Assembly (NCBI GenBank): GCA_964431205.1
Contig: CAYSIX010000022.1
Span: 1-27,866 of the forward strand
DNA length: 27,866 nucleotides
Source of the DNA: CAYSIX01 sp964431205
GTDB lineage: Bacteria > Planctomycetota > Phycisphaerae > Phycisphaerales > Phycisphaeraceae
Direction of reading: 5' to 3'
A program made the translations under genes and the position numbers. Shown piece by piece: positions 1-8,456 of the stretch (positions are counted from its first letter, which is position 1; every line of letters begins with the position of its first letter). The notes beneath the pieces are model-generated. The model had not been told where the DNA came from. It saw only the letters and a program-made list of their open reading frames with translations, and did not search any database.

Positions 1-173
1 GCCGGTGAAAGGGGTTGTAGCGGTTGCACGGGATGGGGGATCGGGTAAAGGGGGCGGTCAGGTGGGGCCCGGACCCCGTCTGGCGGGCCGCCAGGGCGGG
101 TTGAGGCGCGTAAGCGTCGCTACAGGCGGCGATTCGGCGCGACTGCGAATCGTGCGCCAATCGTCAGAAACGG
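1..173. other. No gene recognised at left edge
   Basis: The first 173 bases show no convincing coding region: the open frames here lack a ribosome-binding site and give low-complexity Gly/Arg-rich translations typical of chance frames in GC-rich DNA. The stretch is taken as the upstream intergenic region of the LEPR-motif gene. Confidence 0.5.
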
Positions 174-202
174 TTGAATCATCCCGCAATACGGGTTAGA
201 CT
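174..202 (+). promoter_or_regulatory. Sigma70-like promoter of the LEPR-motif gene
   Basis: TTGAAT at 174-179 is followed by a 17-base spacer and TAGACT at 197-202, a good housekeeping-type promoter. Transcription would begin near 209 and leave a leader of about 135 nt before the start codon at 345. Inferred from spacing and consensus only. Confidence 0.5.
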
Positions 203-344
203 TGAGCGTTCACGGCAAAGAGGCGGAGGCGGCCTGCTTCCGCGGACAAGCAGTGGTTCCGGCTGCGCAAGGAGGCTCAGGGGGCCGAGCGATCGGTCCC
301 GGGTGTTCGTCGCAGCGCAGCCCCAGATTTGGGAAGAGGTAGTA

Positions 345-3002
345 ATGTCCCGATCCACACCCCGCGCGTCGTTCCCCCTGTCCGATCAACCGCAATCCGT
401 TTCCGACCCGCTGGCCGCCGGCCAGGCGGCGTGGCACGGGTTGGAGCCGCTCGAGCCGCGCCTGCTGCTCGCCGCCGACCTGTTCATTACCGGACCCGTG
501 CCCGACGCCGGCGGCGAGGAGCCGCTGCCGCCCGGGCCCATCGCGGTCGAGCCGGTCATCGAGATCAACGGCAACACCATCGGCAGCTTCGGGCCCGGTC
601 AGCCGGTCAACGTCGACTTCGTGATCGGCAACAACGGCGACGAGGAGGTCGAGAACCCGCAGGTCGCCTTCATCTGGGACGATGACAACGACATCGAGAA
701 CGGCTACGTCCAGATCATCGACATCCGCACGATCGACACGACCGTGGACGCCGCCGGTGAGGAAGGCCCCGGATCGGCTGCCATCGACGACATTCAGATC
801 TTCCTGCCCTCCACGTTGCCCAACCTCCAAGAGGATGAAGAGGGCAACCCGATCCCCGGCTACCTCCACGTCGTGGCCGATCCAAACAACTTCCTGGCCG
901 AGGACAACGAGGCCAACAACTGGACCGAGCACGAGCCGGCCGAGATTTTCGTTCAAAATCGCTTTGTCGACCATGTGGGAGCCGGCTTTGACGTTGGCAG
1001 CCAGATCCCCTGGGCTGGAAGCAGCTTTGACGTGACTTATTCGCTGCGGCAGTCCGCGCCGTTTTTGACCTTCCCCTTCCGCGTCAGTTTCTATCTCTCG
1101 AAGCAGAAGCCGGGTCAGGACGTCGACGAGATGACGCAGGACCCGGACACGATCGATCCGGGGGAAGATCTTTTCCTCGGCGCTCAGGATTGGCACAGCG
1201 GCATCACGGGTGACACGACCGGCACGCGCACGGTCACCTTGCAGCTGCCGGGACGCGACAACGAGTGGTGGGTCAACGACAGCGGTACCACACCCAATAC
1301 GATCTATCACGTCGGCATGATTATTGACCGCATTGCCGAGGATAAGACCGAAGGTGAGTTCGGCGATACGGATGCGCCGTTCCGGATCAACAATGACAAC
1401 CTCTGGTTCAACGAGGACAACTGGGGGAATCCGGGCGAACGGATGATCACGACCCCCGACCAGTCCGAGGACGGCGGCTTCTATGCGTTCAATCTGAATG
1501 CGGAGCCTGTCCTGATCACGTACGACGTGACGCCGATGCGCATCTGGGTCTGGCCGGACCTGTTCGCTGACAATATTGTCTTGAACCGAACGGACGTTCA
1601 GCCTGGACAGAACGTCAACGTCACAGTTGACATCCTTAATGACAGCAAGATCCCGGCCAGGCCGTTCGATGTGACATTCCATATCTCACGCGACGGATTG
1701 ATCGATGCCCAGGAAGACCCCGAGATTGGTCGGTTCCGATTCAACAGTGGGCTTCCCGCCGCCAACCTGCTGACGGGCGATCCATTCTCGCGAACGATCA
1801 CTCAGCAGGTGACCCTGCCCGGGCAGAACAACCCCTTCTGGGACGAGGTCGGCGCCGGTGAGTACTTCATCGGTGTGGTCGTCATTCCACCGATCTTCCC
1901 TGACGATCCGGCATCCGACGATCCATTTACCACCGAGGAGATTGACGGCGGGTATCAGGACAACTCGAATCGAGGTCTGGACCTCGACTTCGCCGCCCTC
2001 GAGGTATCGGGCATTCCCGAGGTCTTTGACGGCGACGTGGACCTGCTGGCCTTGTCCCTGGCCGGCCCGCAGGGCCAGACGTTCAACCCCGGCGACACGG
2101 TCAACCTCGACTTCGAGGTCATGAACAACAACGTCGACGACCTGCCGATCCCGTTCAACGTGCGGTTCTTCCTCTCGACGGACACCATCATCGATCCGCG
2201 GGAGGACCTCCCGCTGAACAACCCGGGCTTCCAGGGCCTGCCGGCGGGCGGCACGACCGGCGTGCTCTCGCAGTCGGTGACGCTGCCCGACCTGTCCAAC
2301 CCGATCTGGGCCAACGGCTCGGGCACGTTCTACATCGGCATGTTCGTCGACCCGAACGACGCGGTGAAGGAGACCGACGAGGCGAACAACGCCAACCTGG
2401 GCGAGGAGATCGACATCTTCCCGGTGATGGTCGAGCTGAACCTGCCGCCGGCGTCCAGCGACACCGCGGGCAACAACAAGAACAGCGCGCGGAACCTGGG
2501 CAACCTCGGCCGGCGGAACACGGTGGTCAACGAGTTTGTCGGGACCAACGACCGGTTCGACTTCTTCCGTGTGCGGATGCCGCGTAACGGCCGGCTGTCG
2601 CTGAGCCTGTTCGCGACGCAGGAGGTCTCGCGTGTGGTCGTGCTCAACAGCGGCCGGGGCGTGGCGGCGCGGACGCCGCGGGGCACGCCTTCGACCGCGA
2701 TCCCGCAGCGGATCAACGAGTTCCTGCCCAAGGGCGAGTACTTCATCAAGGTCGTGGCCCGACCGGGCGTGCAGGTGCCGTACGAGCTTCGCGTGCGTCG
2801 CGCCGGTGGTGGCGGCGGCGGCGGTGGCCGCAACGTGAGCCTGACCACGGCCGACGTCGCCCAGCGGCAGTCGGCCAGCCAGCCGGCGCCCACGCCCCTG
2901 GCCAATCGCGCCGCCAGCCTCCTCAGCGACGACGACGGCGGGCCGAGCCACGCGATCGATCCGCTGGCCGGGCTGCTCGGCGATTACGTGGGCCGCGGCT
3001 GA
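345..3002 (+). CDS. LEPR-motif surface protein with CARDB-like repeats
   Basis: This 885-residue protein is probably exported or surface-located. The start at 345 is chosen because GGGAAGAGG lies just upstream; the frame stays open further 5' but that part looks non-coding. Residues 33-45 carry LEPLEPRLLLAAD, the LEPR-XLL motif found near the N-terminus of very large planctomycete surface proteins and thought to act in sorting. Four CARDB-like beta-sandwich repeats follow at about 70-205, 207-375, 405-555 and 562-700, each with a PGQ/PGD-x-V-N-V/L strand, and the last three with an 'FYLS/FFLSTD' type strand. Residues about 725-817 resemble a bacterial pre-peptidase C-terminal (PPC) domain, with DRFDFFRVRMPRNG. 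An eight-glycine linker then leads to a 60-residue tail with no visible membrane anchor, PEP-CTERM or LPXTG motif. No enzymatic domain is visible, so an adhesive or structural role is inferred. Confidence 0.85.
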   Translation: MSRSTPRASFPLSDQPQSVSDPLAAGQAAWHGLEPLEPRLLLAADLFITGPVPDAGGEEPLPPGPIAVEPVIEINGNTIGSFGPGQPVNVDFVIGNNGDEEVENPQVAFIWDDDNDIENGYVQIIDIRTIDTTVDAAGEEGPGSAAIDDIQIFLPSTLPNLQEDEEGNPIPGYLHVVADPNNFLAEDNEANNWTEHEPAEIFVQNRFVDHVGAGFDVGSQIPWAGSSFDVTYSLRQSAPFLTFPFRVSFYLSKQKPGQDVDEMTQDPDTIDPGEDLFLGAQDWHSGITGDTTGTRTVTLQLPGRDNEWWVNDSGTTPNTIYHVGMIIDRIAEDKTEGEFGDTDAPFRINNDNLWFNEDNWGNPGERMITTPDQSEDGGFYAFNLNAEPVLITYDVTPMRIWVWPDLFADNIVLNRTDVQPGQNVNVTVDILNDSKIPARPFDVTFHISRDGLIDAQEDPEIGRFRFNSGLPAANLLTGDPFSRTITQQVTLPGQNNPFWDEVGAGEYFIGVVVIPPIFPDDPASDDPFTTEEIDGGYQDNSNRGLDLDFAALEVSGIPEVFDGDVDLLALSLAGPQGQTFNPGDTVNLDFEVMNNNVDDLPIPFNVRFFLSTDTIIDPREDLPLNNPGFQGLPAGGTTGVLSQSVTLPDLSNPIWANGSGTFYIGMFVDPNDAVKETDEANNANLGEEIDIFPVMVELNLPPASSDTAGNNKNSARNLGNLGRRNTVVNEFVGTNDRFDFFRVRMPRNGRLSLSLFATQEVSRVVVLNSGRGVAARTPRGTPSTAIPQRINEFLPKGEYFIKVVARPGVQVPYELRVRRAGGGGGGGGRNVSLTTADVAQRQSASQPAPTPLANRAASLLSDDDGGPSHAIDPLAGLLGDYVGRG

Positions 3003-3024
3003 TCGACGACGCGACCGCCGCGGG

Positions 3025-3951
3025 TCAGCGACCCGCGGCGCTCGCGTCGGTCCCCGGATAAGAAGTGGTCACGGCCTCGGCGTACACGTCCACGACCCGC
3101 CCGCCGGCGTCGATCGCCCCGCCGTGCGCCGCCGCCACCTGCCGCAGCCATCGACGCTTCGACGACGCCGCCGGCTCCAGGCCCTGTTCCCGGCCCGGCG
3201 CCAGCCCCCAACGCACCATCCCCCGATCCGTGTACAGCACCAGCCGCACACGCCCGAAGTTGTCGCGGTGTCCCACGTCGTACGACTCGATCTGCTCGGC
3301 GTACGGCTCATCCGCCAGGAATCGCACCAGACTCAGCCCCGCACGCAGGTCCTCGCCCGGCCAGCCCCGGCCCGGTTCCGGTGCCGACGTGGACACCCCC
3401 GTGATCAGCGGCAACGCCATCGCCCGTGCCTGCTGCGGCTCATAAATGCCCGGCAAGACCACGCCTTGCCCGTCCACGAGTCGATACCCCTGTTCGCTTT
3501 CGACCAGGGCGATCGGCTCGCGATACCGCGCACGGACCGCCACCGCCCCGTCCCCACGCCGAAACACCTGCTCGACCTGTTGAACCCACGGGTCGCGGGA
3601 CAGCGCCTTCGCCGCCGACACCAGGCCCGTCGGGTCCAGAGGATCGGCGCCCACGTGCTCGGCAACGGTTCGACGCAAGCGGAGGCGCACCGCGTCGCTC
3701 ATCCAGGATGGCGCATCGTCAAGAAGGACGTCGGCACGGGAGACCGCGGCCGCGCGGGTCTGCGACACGTATTCGTGCAGGGCGGTCTCGAGGAATCGCC
3801 ACCCGAAGACCGTGCCGACGATCGCCGCGGCCGCACCGAGCCACTTGAGCCCGGTGAGGGTTCGTTGCGGGTCCCAGACGCCCTCGTAGAGGCGGCGCGT
3901 GGGCCGGCGGCGTCGATTCTTGCCGCCGCTTCGTGTGAGCCACCAACCCAT
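3025..3951 (-). CDS. FtsQ-like membrane protein (probable divisome component)
   Basis: A 308-residue protein with a basic cytoplasmic N-terminus (about residues 1-30, Arg/Lys-rich), one membrane helix at about 35-55 (LGAAAAIVGTVFGW), and a periplasmic remainder. Residues about 75-150 have the pattern of a POTRA-like domain followed by a beta region, including 'DPWVQQVEQVFRRGDGAVAV' and 'YREPIALVE', the order seen in FtsQ/DivIB. FtsQ links early and late division proteins. It ends 22 bases from the convergent LEPR-motif gene, and no mur or fts neighbours are present, which is unusual for ftsQ but common in planctomycetes with scattered division genes. Only a weak Shine-Dalgarno (GGGAA) precedes the start. 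The topology is clear; the FtsQ identity is a fold-level inference. Confidence 0.6.
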   Translation of the reverse strand: MGWWLTRSGGKNRRRRPTRRLYEGVWDPQRTLTGLKWLGAAAAIVGTVFGWRFLETALHEYVSQTRAAAVSRADVLLDDAPSWMSDAVRLRLRRTVAEHVGADPLDPTGLVSAAKALSRDPWVQQVEQVFRRGDGAVAVRARYREPIALVESEQGYRLVDGQGVVLPGIYEPQQARAMALPLITGVSTSAPEPGRGWPGEDLRAGLSLVRFLADEPYAEQIESYDVGHRDNFGRVRLVLYTDRGMVRWGLAPGREQGLEPAASSKRRWLRQVAAAHGGAIDAGGRVVDVYAEAVTTSYPGTDASAAGR

Positions 3952-4096
3952 CGGTGTTTCCCAGCTTCCCAGTCAGGGCCGCCGGCGCGAAGCGCGCCGC
4001 GTGCCAGCAGGAGGATCGGTCGGGCCGGCCGATGAACGCCAATCAAAGCGGCGGACACTGAAAAGCAAAAACAGGGCCCGAACGGTGAAATCTGCC

Positions 4097-4125
4097 TTGC
4101 ATTCGGCTTGTGTTACGTTTAACTT
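4097..4125 (+). promoter_or_regulatory. Promoter of the PEP-CTERM gene
   Basis: TTGCAT (4097-4102), a 17-base spacer and TAACTT (4120-4125) form a plausible promoter in the 320-base gap between the divergent FtsQ-like and PEP-CTERM genes. The leader would be about 140 nt. Nothing else is recognisable in this gap. Confidence 0.45.
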
Positions 4126-4271
4126 ATCGTGGTGGTCGCAGCGCCTGGACGATGAGGTAGCGCGAGCGGCCGGGAAGTTTGGTGGTATCGAGGAAACCTG
4201 TTCGCCGGTGGCCGGTGTCAGATCGGGCGACCATTCCTCGATCGTGCAAGCCCTTTCAGAAGGAGGTTGTC

Positions 4272-5345
4272 ATGCGTCAGAGCGTTTGCGTCGCGATCGC
4301 GGCGGTCGTCGTGGGGATGCACGTCCCGACGGCGGGCGGCATCACGATCATGGACGACAACATCGATATCAGTTTCTCGGTGTACAACGACTTCGGGCCC
4401 AATGCCAACGGAGGTACGTTTGACGTCACCTCCCCGCCCGCGCCGGCCGACCGCATCTTCTCCGGCGAAAACGCACTGCGCATGGTCACGCTCGATGACC
4501 ACGTGTTCACCGGCTCGGGAGAACTGGCCGAGATGCAGATCCTGGGCGCCGATGCCGAAGCGACCGACGAGGAACGCGACATGAGCCAGTTCGACAACCC
4601 CGACGGCACCACGCTGGGCACGGCGTACCTGCGCTTCGTCTACCGCGTGGTCCGCCTGGACGAGCACCGGGTCCTGCCGCAGGACGACAAGCCCGACGTC
4701 GGTGGCGTCCAGGGCAATGAGGACGTCGAGGTGACGCCCCTCGACGTCTTTCCCAATGTCAGGATCGATCTGCGCTATTTCGACGGCTCCGCGGAGGAGG
4801 GCGGGTCGGGCAACGACACCATCGCCTCCACCGGCGAGAACATCGAGCTGATCAACGACAACCAGTGGAACGAGCTCGTGGTGCCCATGAATGTCCTGAC
4901 CGCCGCGCAGCGCGCCGACACCAACGGCGCCGGCCTCCGCGATCCTGACATCGCCACCGTCCTGCTGATCGACCTGCCCAACCTGGGCGGCCTCGGCAAC
5001 GACAACGCCGATCCGCCCCTGCCCACGAGGAAGGTGACCTACGACATCTTCTTCGACAAGTTCGAGATCTTTGCCGAGGACCCGACCATGCAGACCGTGC
5101 CCGGTGACGCGGACGGCGACGGCGACGTGGACGCTTTCGACCTGGGTATCTGGCAGACGCAGTTCGGCATGACCGGCGACGGCCTGACCGCCGACTTCGA
5201 CGGCGACGGCGACGTCGACGCCTTCGACCTGGGCTTGTGGCAGACCAACTTCGGCACGGGCGTCAGCGGTGCCGCGGTCCCCGAGCCGGCGAGCCTCGGC
5301 CTGGCCCTGCTCGGCCTGGCGAGCATCGTCCGTCGACGCCGCTGA
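4272..5345 (+). CDS. PEP-CTERM protein with dockerin-like calcium repeat
   Basis: A 357-residue exported protein. The start at 4272 has a perfect AAGGAGG site and gives a signal peptide (MRQSVCVAIAAVVVGMHVPTAGG). The body (about 25-270) is beta-rich, unassigned and acidic. Residues 278-329 hold two Asp-rich loops of the form GDxDGDGDVDAFDLGxWQ, resembling a dockerin type I/EF-hand-like calcium repeat. The C-terminus is a PEP-CTERM signal: VPEPASLG at about 336-343, a hydrophobic helix and a final RRRR. In the known pathway this tail is recognised by an exosortase, which is not in this window. The same repeat-plus-tail design recurs in the sugar dehydrogenase at 15826-17355. The body domain is not recognised; it may bind carbohydrate, but nothing in the sequence proves that. 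Confidence 0.85.
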   Translation: MRQSVCVAIAAVVVGMHVPTAGGITIMDDNIDISFSVYNDFGPNANGGTFDVTSPPAPADRIFSGENALRMVTLDDHVFTGSGELAEMQILGADAEATDEERDMSQFDNPDGTTLGTAYLRFVYRVVRLDEHRVLPQDDKPDVGGVQGNEDVEVTPLDVFPNVRIDLRYFDGSAEEGGSGNDTIASTGENIELINDNQWNELVVPMNVLTAAQRADTNGAGLRDPDIATVLLIDLPNLGGLGNDNADPPLPTRKVTYDIFFDKFEIFAEDPTMQTVPGDADGDGDVDAFDLGIWQTQFGMTGDGLTADFDGDGDVDAFDLGLWQTNFGTGVSGAAVPEPASLGLALLGLASIVRRRR

Positions 5346-5407
5346 GCACCGGCCCACCTCCTCCCATTCTGTCCTCCGCTGGTCCGTGTGGATCAGCATC
5401 GTCACAC

Positions 5408-5442
5408 GCCTCCCCGCATGCCTCCAAGCGGGGAGGCTTTTT
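5408..5442 (+). terminator. Intrinsic terminator after the PEP-CTERM gene
   Basis: A perfect 10-bp stem (GCCTCCCCGC at 5408-5417 with GCGGGGAGGC at 5428-5437), a 10-base loop and TTTTT at 5438-5442. It separates the PEP-CTERM gene from the metalloprotease gene. Confidence 0.9.
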
Positions 5443-5533
5443 CCTGCGCCACGCCGACGCGGTATGCTGGGCGCGTGGGCCGGCCACGTCGTTCGGCCGA
5501 TACAACCCGTTGGTTCAGCACAGGGAGCAGCTC

Positions 5534-8419
5534 ATGAGCGGCAAGCGCACGAATGGGGTCGTGGCGGTGGTGGTGGTCTCGGCGTGCATGGCGATCGTCA
5601 TGTCGCCGTGGACCGTCGCGGAGCAGACCGAGCAGACGGAGCAGGCTTCGACGCAGGCGTCCGAGGCGCAGGACAAGCCGTTCCCCGACTTCGATGAGGT
5701 GATCGAGGGGATGGAAGAGGTGCCGGGGCTGATGACGCTGTACCGCGCGGACCCGGACGACAAGAGCCGGGACCACACGAAGCTGCTGTGCGTGATCCCG
5801 TCGGGGCTGCTGGACCAGGACCTGCTGTTCGCGACCAGCGTCTCGCGGGGTCGTCTGGCGGGGTTCATGTGGCAGGACCACCTGGTGCGTTGGCGGGTGG
5901 TGGGCAAGCACGTGAAGCTGGTGGTGCCGGAGTCGCGGTACGTCGAGGAGGCGGGCGAGCCGGTGACGGCGGCGATCGAGCGGACGTACCGGCCGCGGTA
6001 CCTGGCGGCGCTGCCGATCGTGACGATGCGTGGTCAGGACGTGGTGGTGGACCTGGGCCCGCTGCTGCTGAGCCGGGTGGCGAACCCGCCGGCGGTCGGC
6101 GGGAGCGTGAACCGGGAGCTGAGCCAGTACACGAAGATCAAGAACTTCCCGGAGAACCTGCTGATCGACGTGGACCTGGCGATGGGCGGGCCGCAGGGCG
6201 GGGGCCAGTCGGTGGGGATTTCCTACGGTTTCCGCAAGCTCCCGCCCTTGGCGGATTACCAGCCGCGTGAGGCGGACGACCGCGTCGGGTACTTCACGAC
6301 GGTCCGCCAGGACTGGACGAGACGTCACAGCGACCGCGAGACGGCGGTGCGTTACGTGAACCGGTGGAAGCTGGAGAAGCGGGACCCGGAGCTGCGGCTC
6401 TCGCCGCCGACGGAGCCGATCGTGTTCATCATCGAGAAGACGGTGCCGATCCGGTGGCGGCGGTTCGTGCGGGCGGGGATCGCGGAGTGGAACAAGGCGT
6501 TCGAACAGATCGGGTACGTGGACGCGATCGTGGTGCAGCAGCAGACGGAGACCAACGAGTTCGCGGACTACGACCCGGAGGACGCGCGATACAACTTCAT
6601 CCGCTGGATCGTCTCGGGCGGGGCGTTCGCGATGGGCCCCAGCCGGGCGGACCCGCGGACGGGGCAGATCCTGGACGCGGACATCATCATCGACGACGCG
6701 ATGCTGCGGTGGTTCACGCGGCAGTTCGACGTGCTGGGCCCGCAGGCGATGGCGTCGGTGGCGGGGCCGGGGCACCTGGAGTACCTGCGTGAGAACCCCA
6801 ATGCCTGGCCGCCGCACGCCGACCCGCGCCGTGTCGCCGCCGAGCTGGGCCTCGCCGGCGGGTCGAGGCCGCCCGCCTCGCCCCCGGCCGCCTCGCCGCA
6901 CGAAACGCCCGGTCACGAGGAGCCGACGTTCCTCGGGCCCGGTGACGCCCGCGCCGGCGTCGGACCCGGTCGCGGCGCGTACGGCGATGCCGTGGACCAC
7001 GACCACCTCCGCCACGCCGACGGCTGCCACCTGGCCGTCGGCCTTCAGCACGAGCTCGCCCTCGCTCACTTCGCCATGGCCCGGGCGATGATCGACACCC
7101 CCACCGGCAAGCAGGTCCCCGACGAGCTGATCGGACGCGTCATCCAGCAGGTGATCACCCACGAGGTCGGCCACACGCTCGGCCTGCGCCACAACTTCAA
7201 GGCCTCGAGCTGGCTCAGCATCGACAAGATCCAGGCCCGACGCGCCCGCGGCGACGAGCCCACCTCCGCCTCCGTCATGGACTACAACCCCATGATCTTC
7301 ATGCCCGGCGACAAGCTCGACGCCACCGCCGCCTTCATCAGCCCCACCCTCGGCCCGTACGACTACTGGGCCATCGAGTACGGCTACCGCGTCCCCGGCG
7401 AGGACGACGGCGACGAAGAGCAGATGCTCGCCCGCATCGCGGCCCGCTCGGCCGAGCCGGGCCACGCCTACGCCACCGACGAGGACACCTATTCGATCTA
7501 TTCACCCGACCCCTACGCCAACCGCTGGGACTACACCGATGACCCGCTCGCCTGGTCGCGCTCGCGCATGACGCTCGTCGACGAGCTGATGCAGGACGTC
7601 ACCGAGTGGGCCGTTGAGGAGGACGACCCGCGTCACTACCTGCGCCTGGTGGTCGAGACGCTGATGTGGGAGCGCGCCCGGCACACGTACTTCACCGCCC
7701 GGCTGGTCGGCGGGCAGCAGTTCAGCCGCAGCCGGCCCTCCGATCCCGGCGCCCCGCCGCCGCTGACCCTCCTCGACCCCGACGTCCAGCGCGCGGCGCT
7801 GGCGTACCTGGGCGAGACCATCTTCTCGGCCGACTTCGTTCAGCTCGAACCGGAGCTGCTCAACCAGCTCCCGCCCTCGCGGTGGAACGACTGGCTCAGT
7901 CGGCCGTCGTTGCGGATCGACTTCCCCGTGCACCCGCTGATCCTGACCCTGCAGAGCGGGACGCTGTCGAACCTGCTGGCCCCGCAGGTCGTCCAGCGCG
8001 TGTACGACGCCGAGTTGAAGACCGACGCCGAGGACCGCTTCACCGCCGCCGAGCTCTTCGAAACCACGCGGTCGATGATCTGGTCGGAGCTGGACGGCTC
8101 GTCGACCGACGGGTACAGCAACGCGCAGCCGATGATCCGCTCGGTGCGCCGCAACCTGCAGAGCCAGTACGTCGAACAGATGCTCACGTACGTGAACCCG
8201 CCGCGCTACCTGAGCGCGGGCGCCTCGCCGGACGTGCAGCAGATGGCGCGGCACGCGCTGCGCGAGCTGTCAGAGAAGATCGAGGCGACGCTCGGGTCCA
8301 GGGGCGCCGGGATCGACTTCGCCAGCCGGGCGCACCTGGCCGAGACGAAGTCGAAGATCGATCGCGCGCTCGAGGCCCAGTACAGCGCCGATGGCGCGAT
8401 GCCGCCGTGGTATTACTAA
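5534..8419 (+). CDS. Secreted zinc-dependent metalloprotease (DUF5117/DUF4953-type)
   Basis: A 961-residue protein beginning with a signal peptide (VAVVVVSACMAIVMSPWTVAE). The start at 5534 has AGGGAG seven bases upstream. The zinc-binding motif HEVGHTLGLRHNF lies at residues 543-555, giving ligands H543, H547 and H553 and catalytic E544, with the methionine turn SVMDY around M582: the metzincin layout. The N-terminal half fits the DUF5117 region and the centre the DUF4953 region of this bacterial family; substrates are unknown. Residues about 437-490, between the N-terminal half and the catalytic helix, are an unusual Pro/Ala/Gly-rich stretch. Third-position codon choice changes from G to C near 6795, at the edge of this stretch. 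NamZ follows after 37 bases, so co-transcription is likely. A role in extracellular protein degradation is inferred. Confidence 0.9.
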   Translation: MSGKRTNGVVAVVVVSACMAIVMSPWTVAEQTEQTEQASTQASEAQDKPFPDFDEVIEGMEEVPGLMTLYRADPDDKSRDHTKLLCVIPSGLLDQDLLFATSVSRGRLAGFMWQDHLVRWRVVGKHVKLVVPESRYVEEAGEPVTAAIERTYRPRYLAALPIVTMRGQDVVVDLGPLLLSRVANPPAVGGSVNRELSQYTKIKNFPENLLIDVDLAMGGPQGGGQSVGISYGFRKLPPLADYQPREADDRVGYFTTVRQDWTRRHSDRETAVRYVNRWKLEKRDPELRLSPPTEPIVFIIEKTVPIRWRRFVRAGIAEWNKAFEQIGYVDAIVVQQQTETNEFADYDPEDARYNFIRWIVSGGAFAMGPSRADPRTGQILDADIIIDDAMLRWFTRQFDVLGPQAMASVAGPGHLEYLRENPNAWPPHADPRRVAAELGLAGGSRPPASPPAASPHETPGHEEPTFLGPGDARAGVGPGRGAYGDAVDHDHLRHADGCHLAVGLQHELALAHFAMARAMIDTPTGKQVPDELIGRVIQQVITHEVGHTLGLRHNFKASSWLSIDKIQARRARGDEPTSASVMDYNPMIFMPGDKLDATAAFISPTLGPYDYWAIEYGYRVPGEDDGDEEQMLARIAARSAEPGHAYATDEDTYSIYSPDPYANRWDYTDDPLAWSRSRMTLVDELMQDVTEWAVEEDDPRHYLRLVVETLMWERARHTYFTARLVGGQQFSRSRPSDPGAPPPLTLLDPDVQRAALAYLGETIFSADFVQLEPELLNQLPPSRWNDWLSRPSLRIDFPVHPLILTLQSGTLSNLLAPQVVQRVYDAELKTDAEDRFTAAELFETTRSMIWSELDGSSTDGYSNAQPMIRSVRRNLQSQYVEQMLTYVNPPRYLSAGASPDVQQMARHALRELSEKIEATLGSRGAGIDFASRAHLAETKSKIDRALEAQYSADGAMPPWYY

Positions 8420-8456
8420 TCAAATCGTGGACTTGAACGAAGGAAGGAGGCGCGGC

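Noticed and set aside
5..199. 64-codon frame at the left edge
   Set aside because: No ribosome site, Gly-rich, and it overlaps a good promoter at 174-202.
210..1682. Long minus-strand open frame opposite the LEPR-motif gene
   Set aside because: It is antisense to a clearly coding gene, shows no domain, and the translation is a low-complexity Val/Asp/Arg mix expected from GC-rich antisense DNA.
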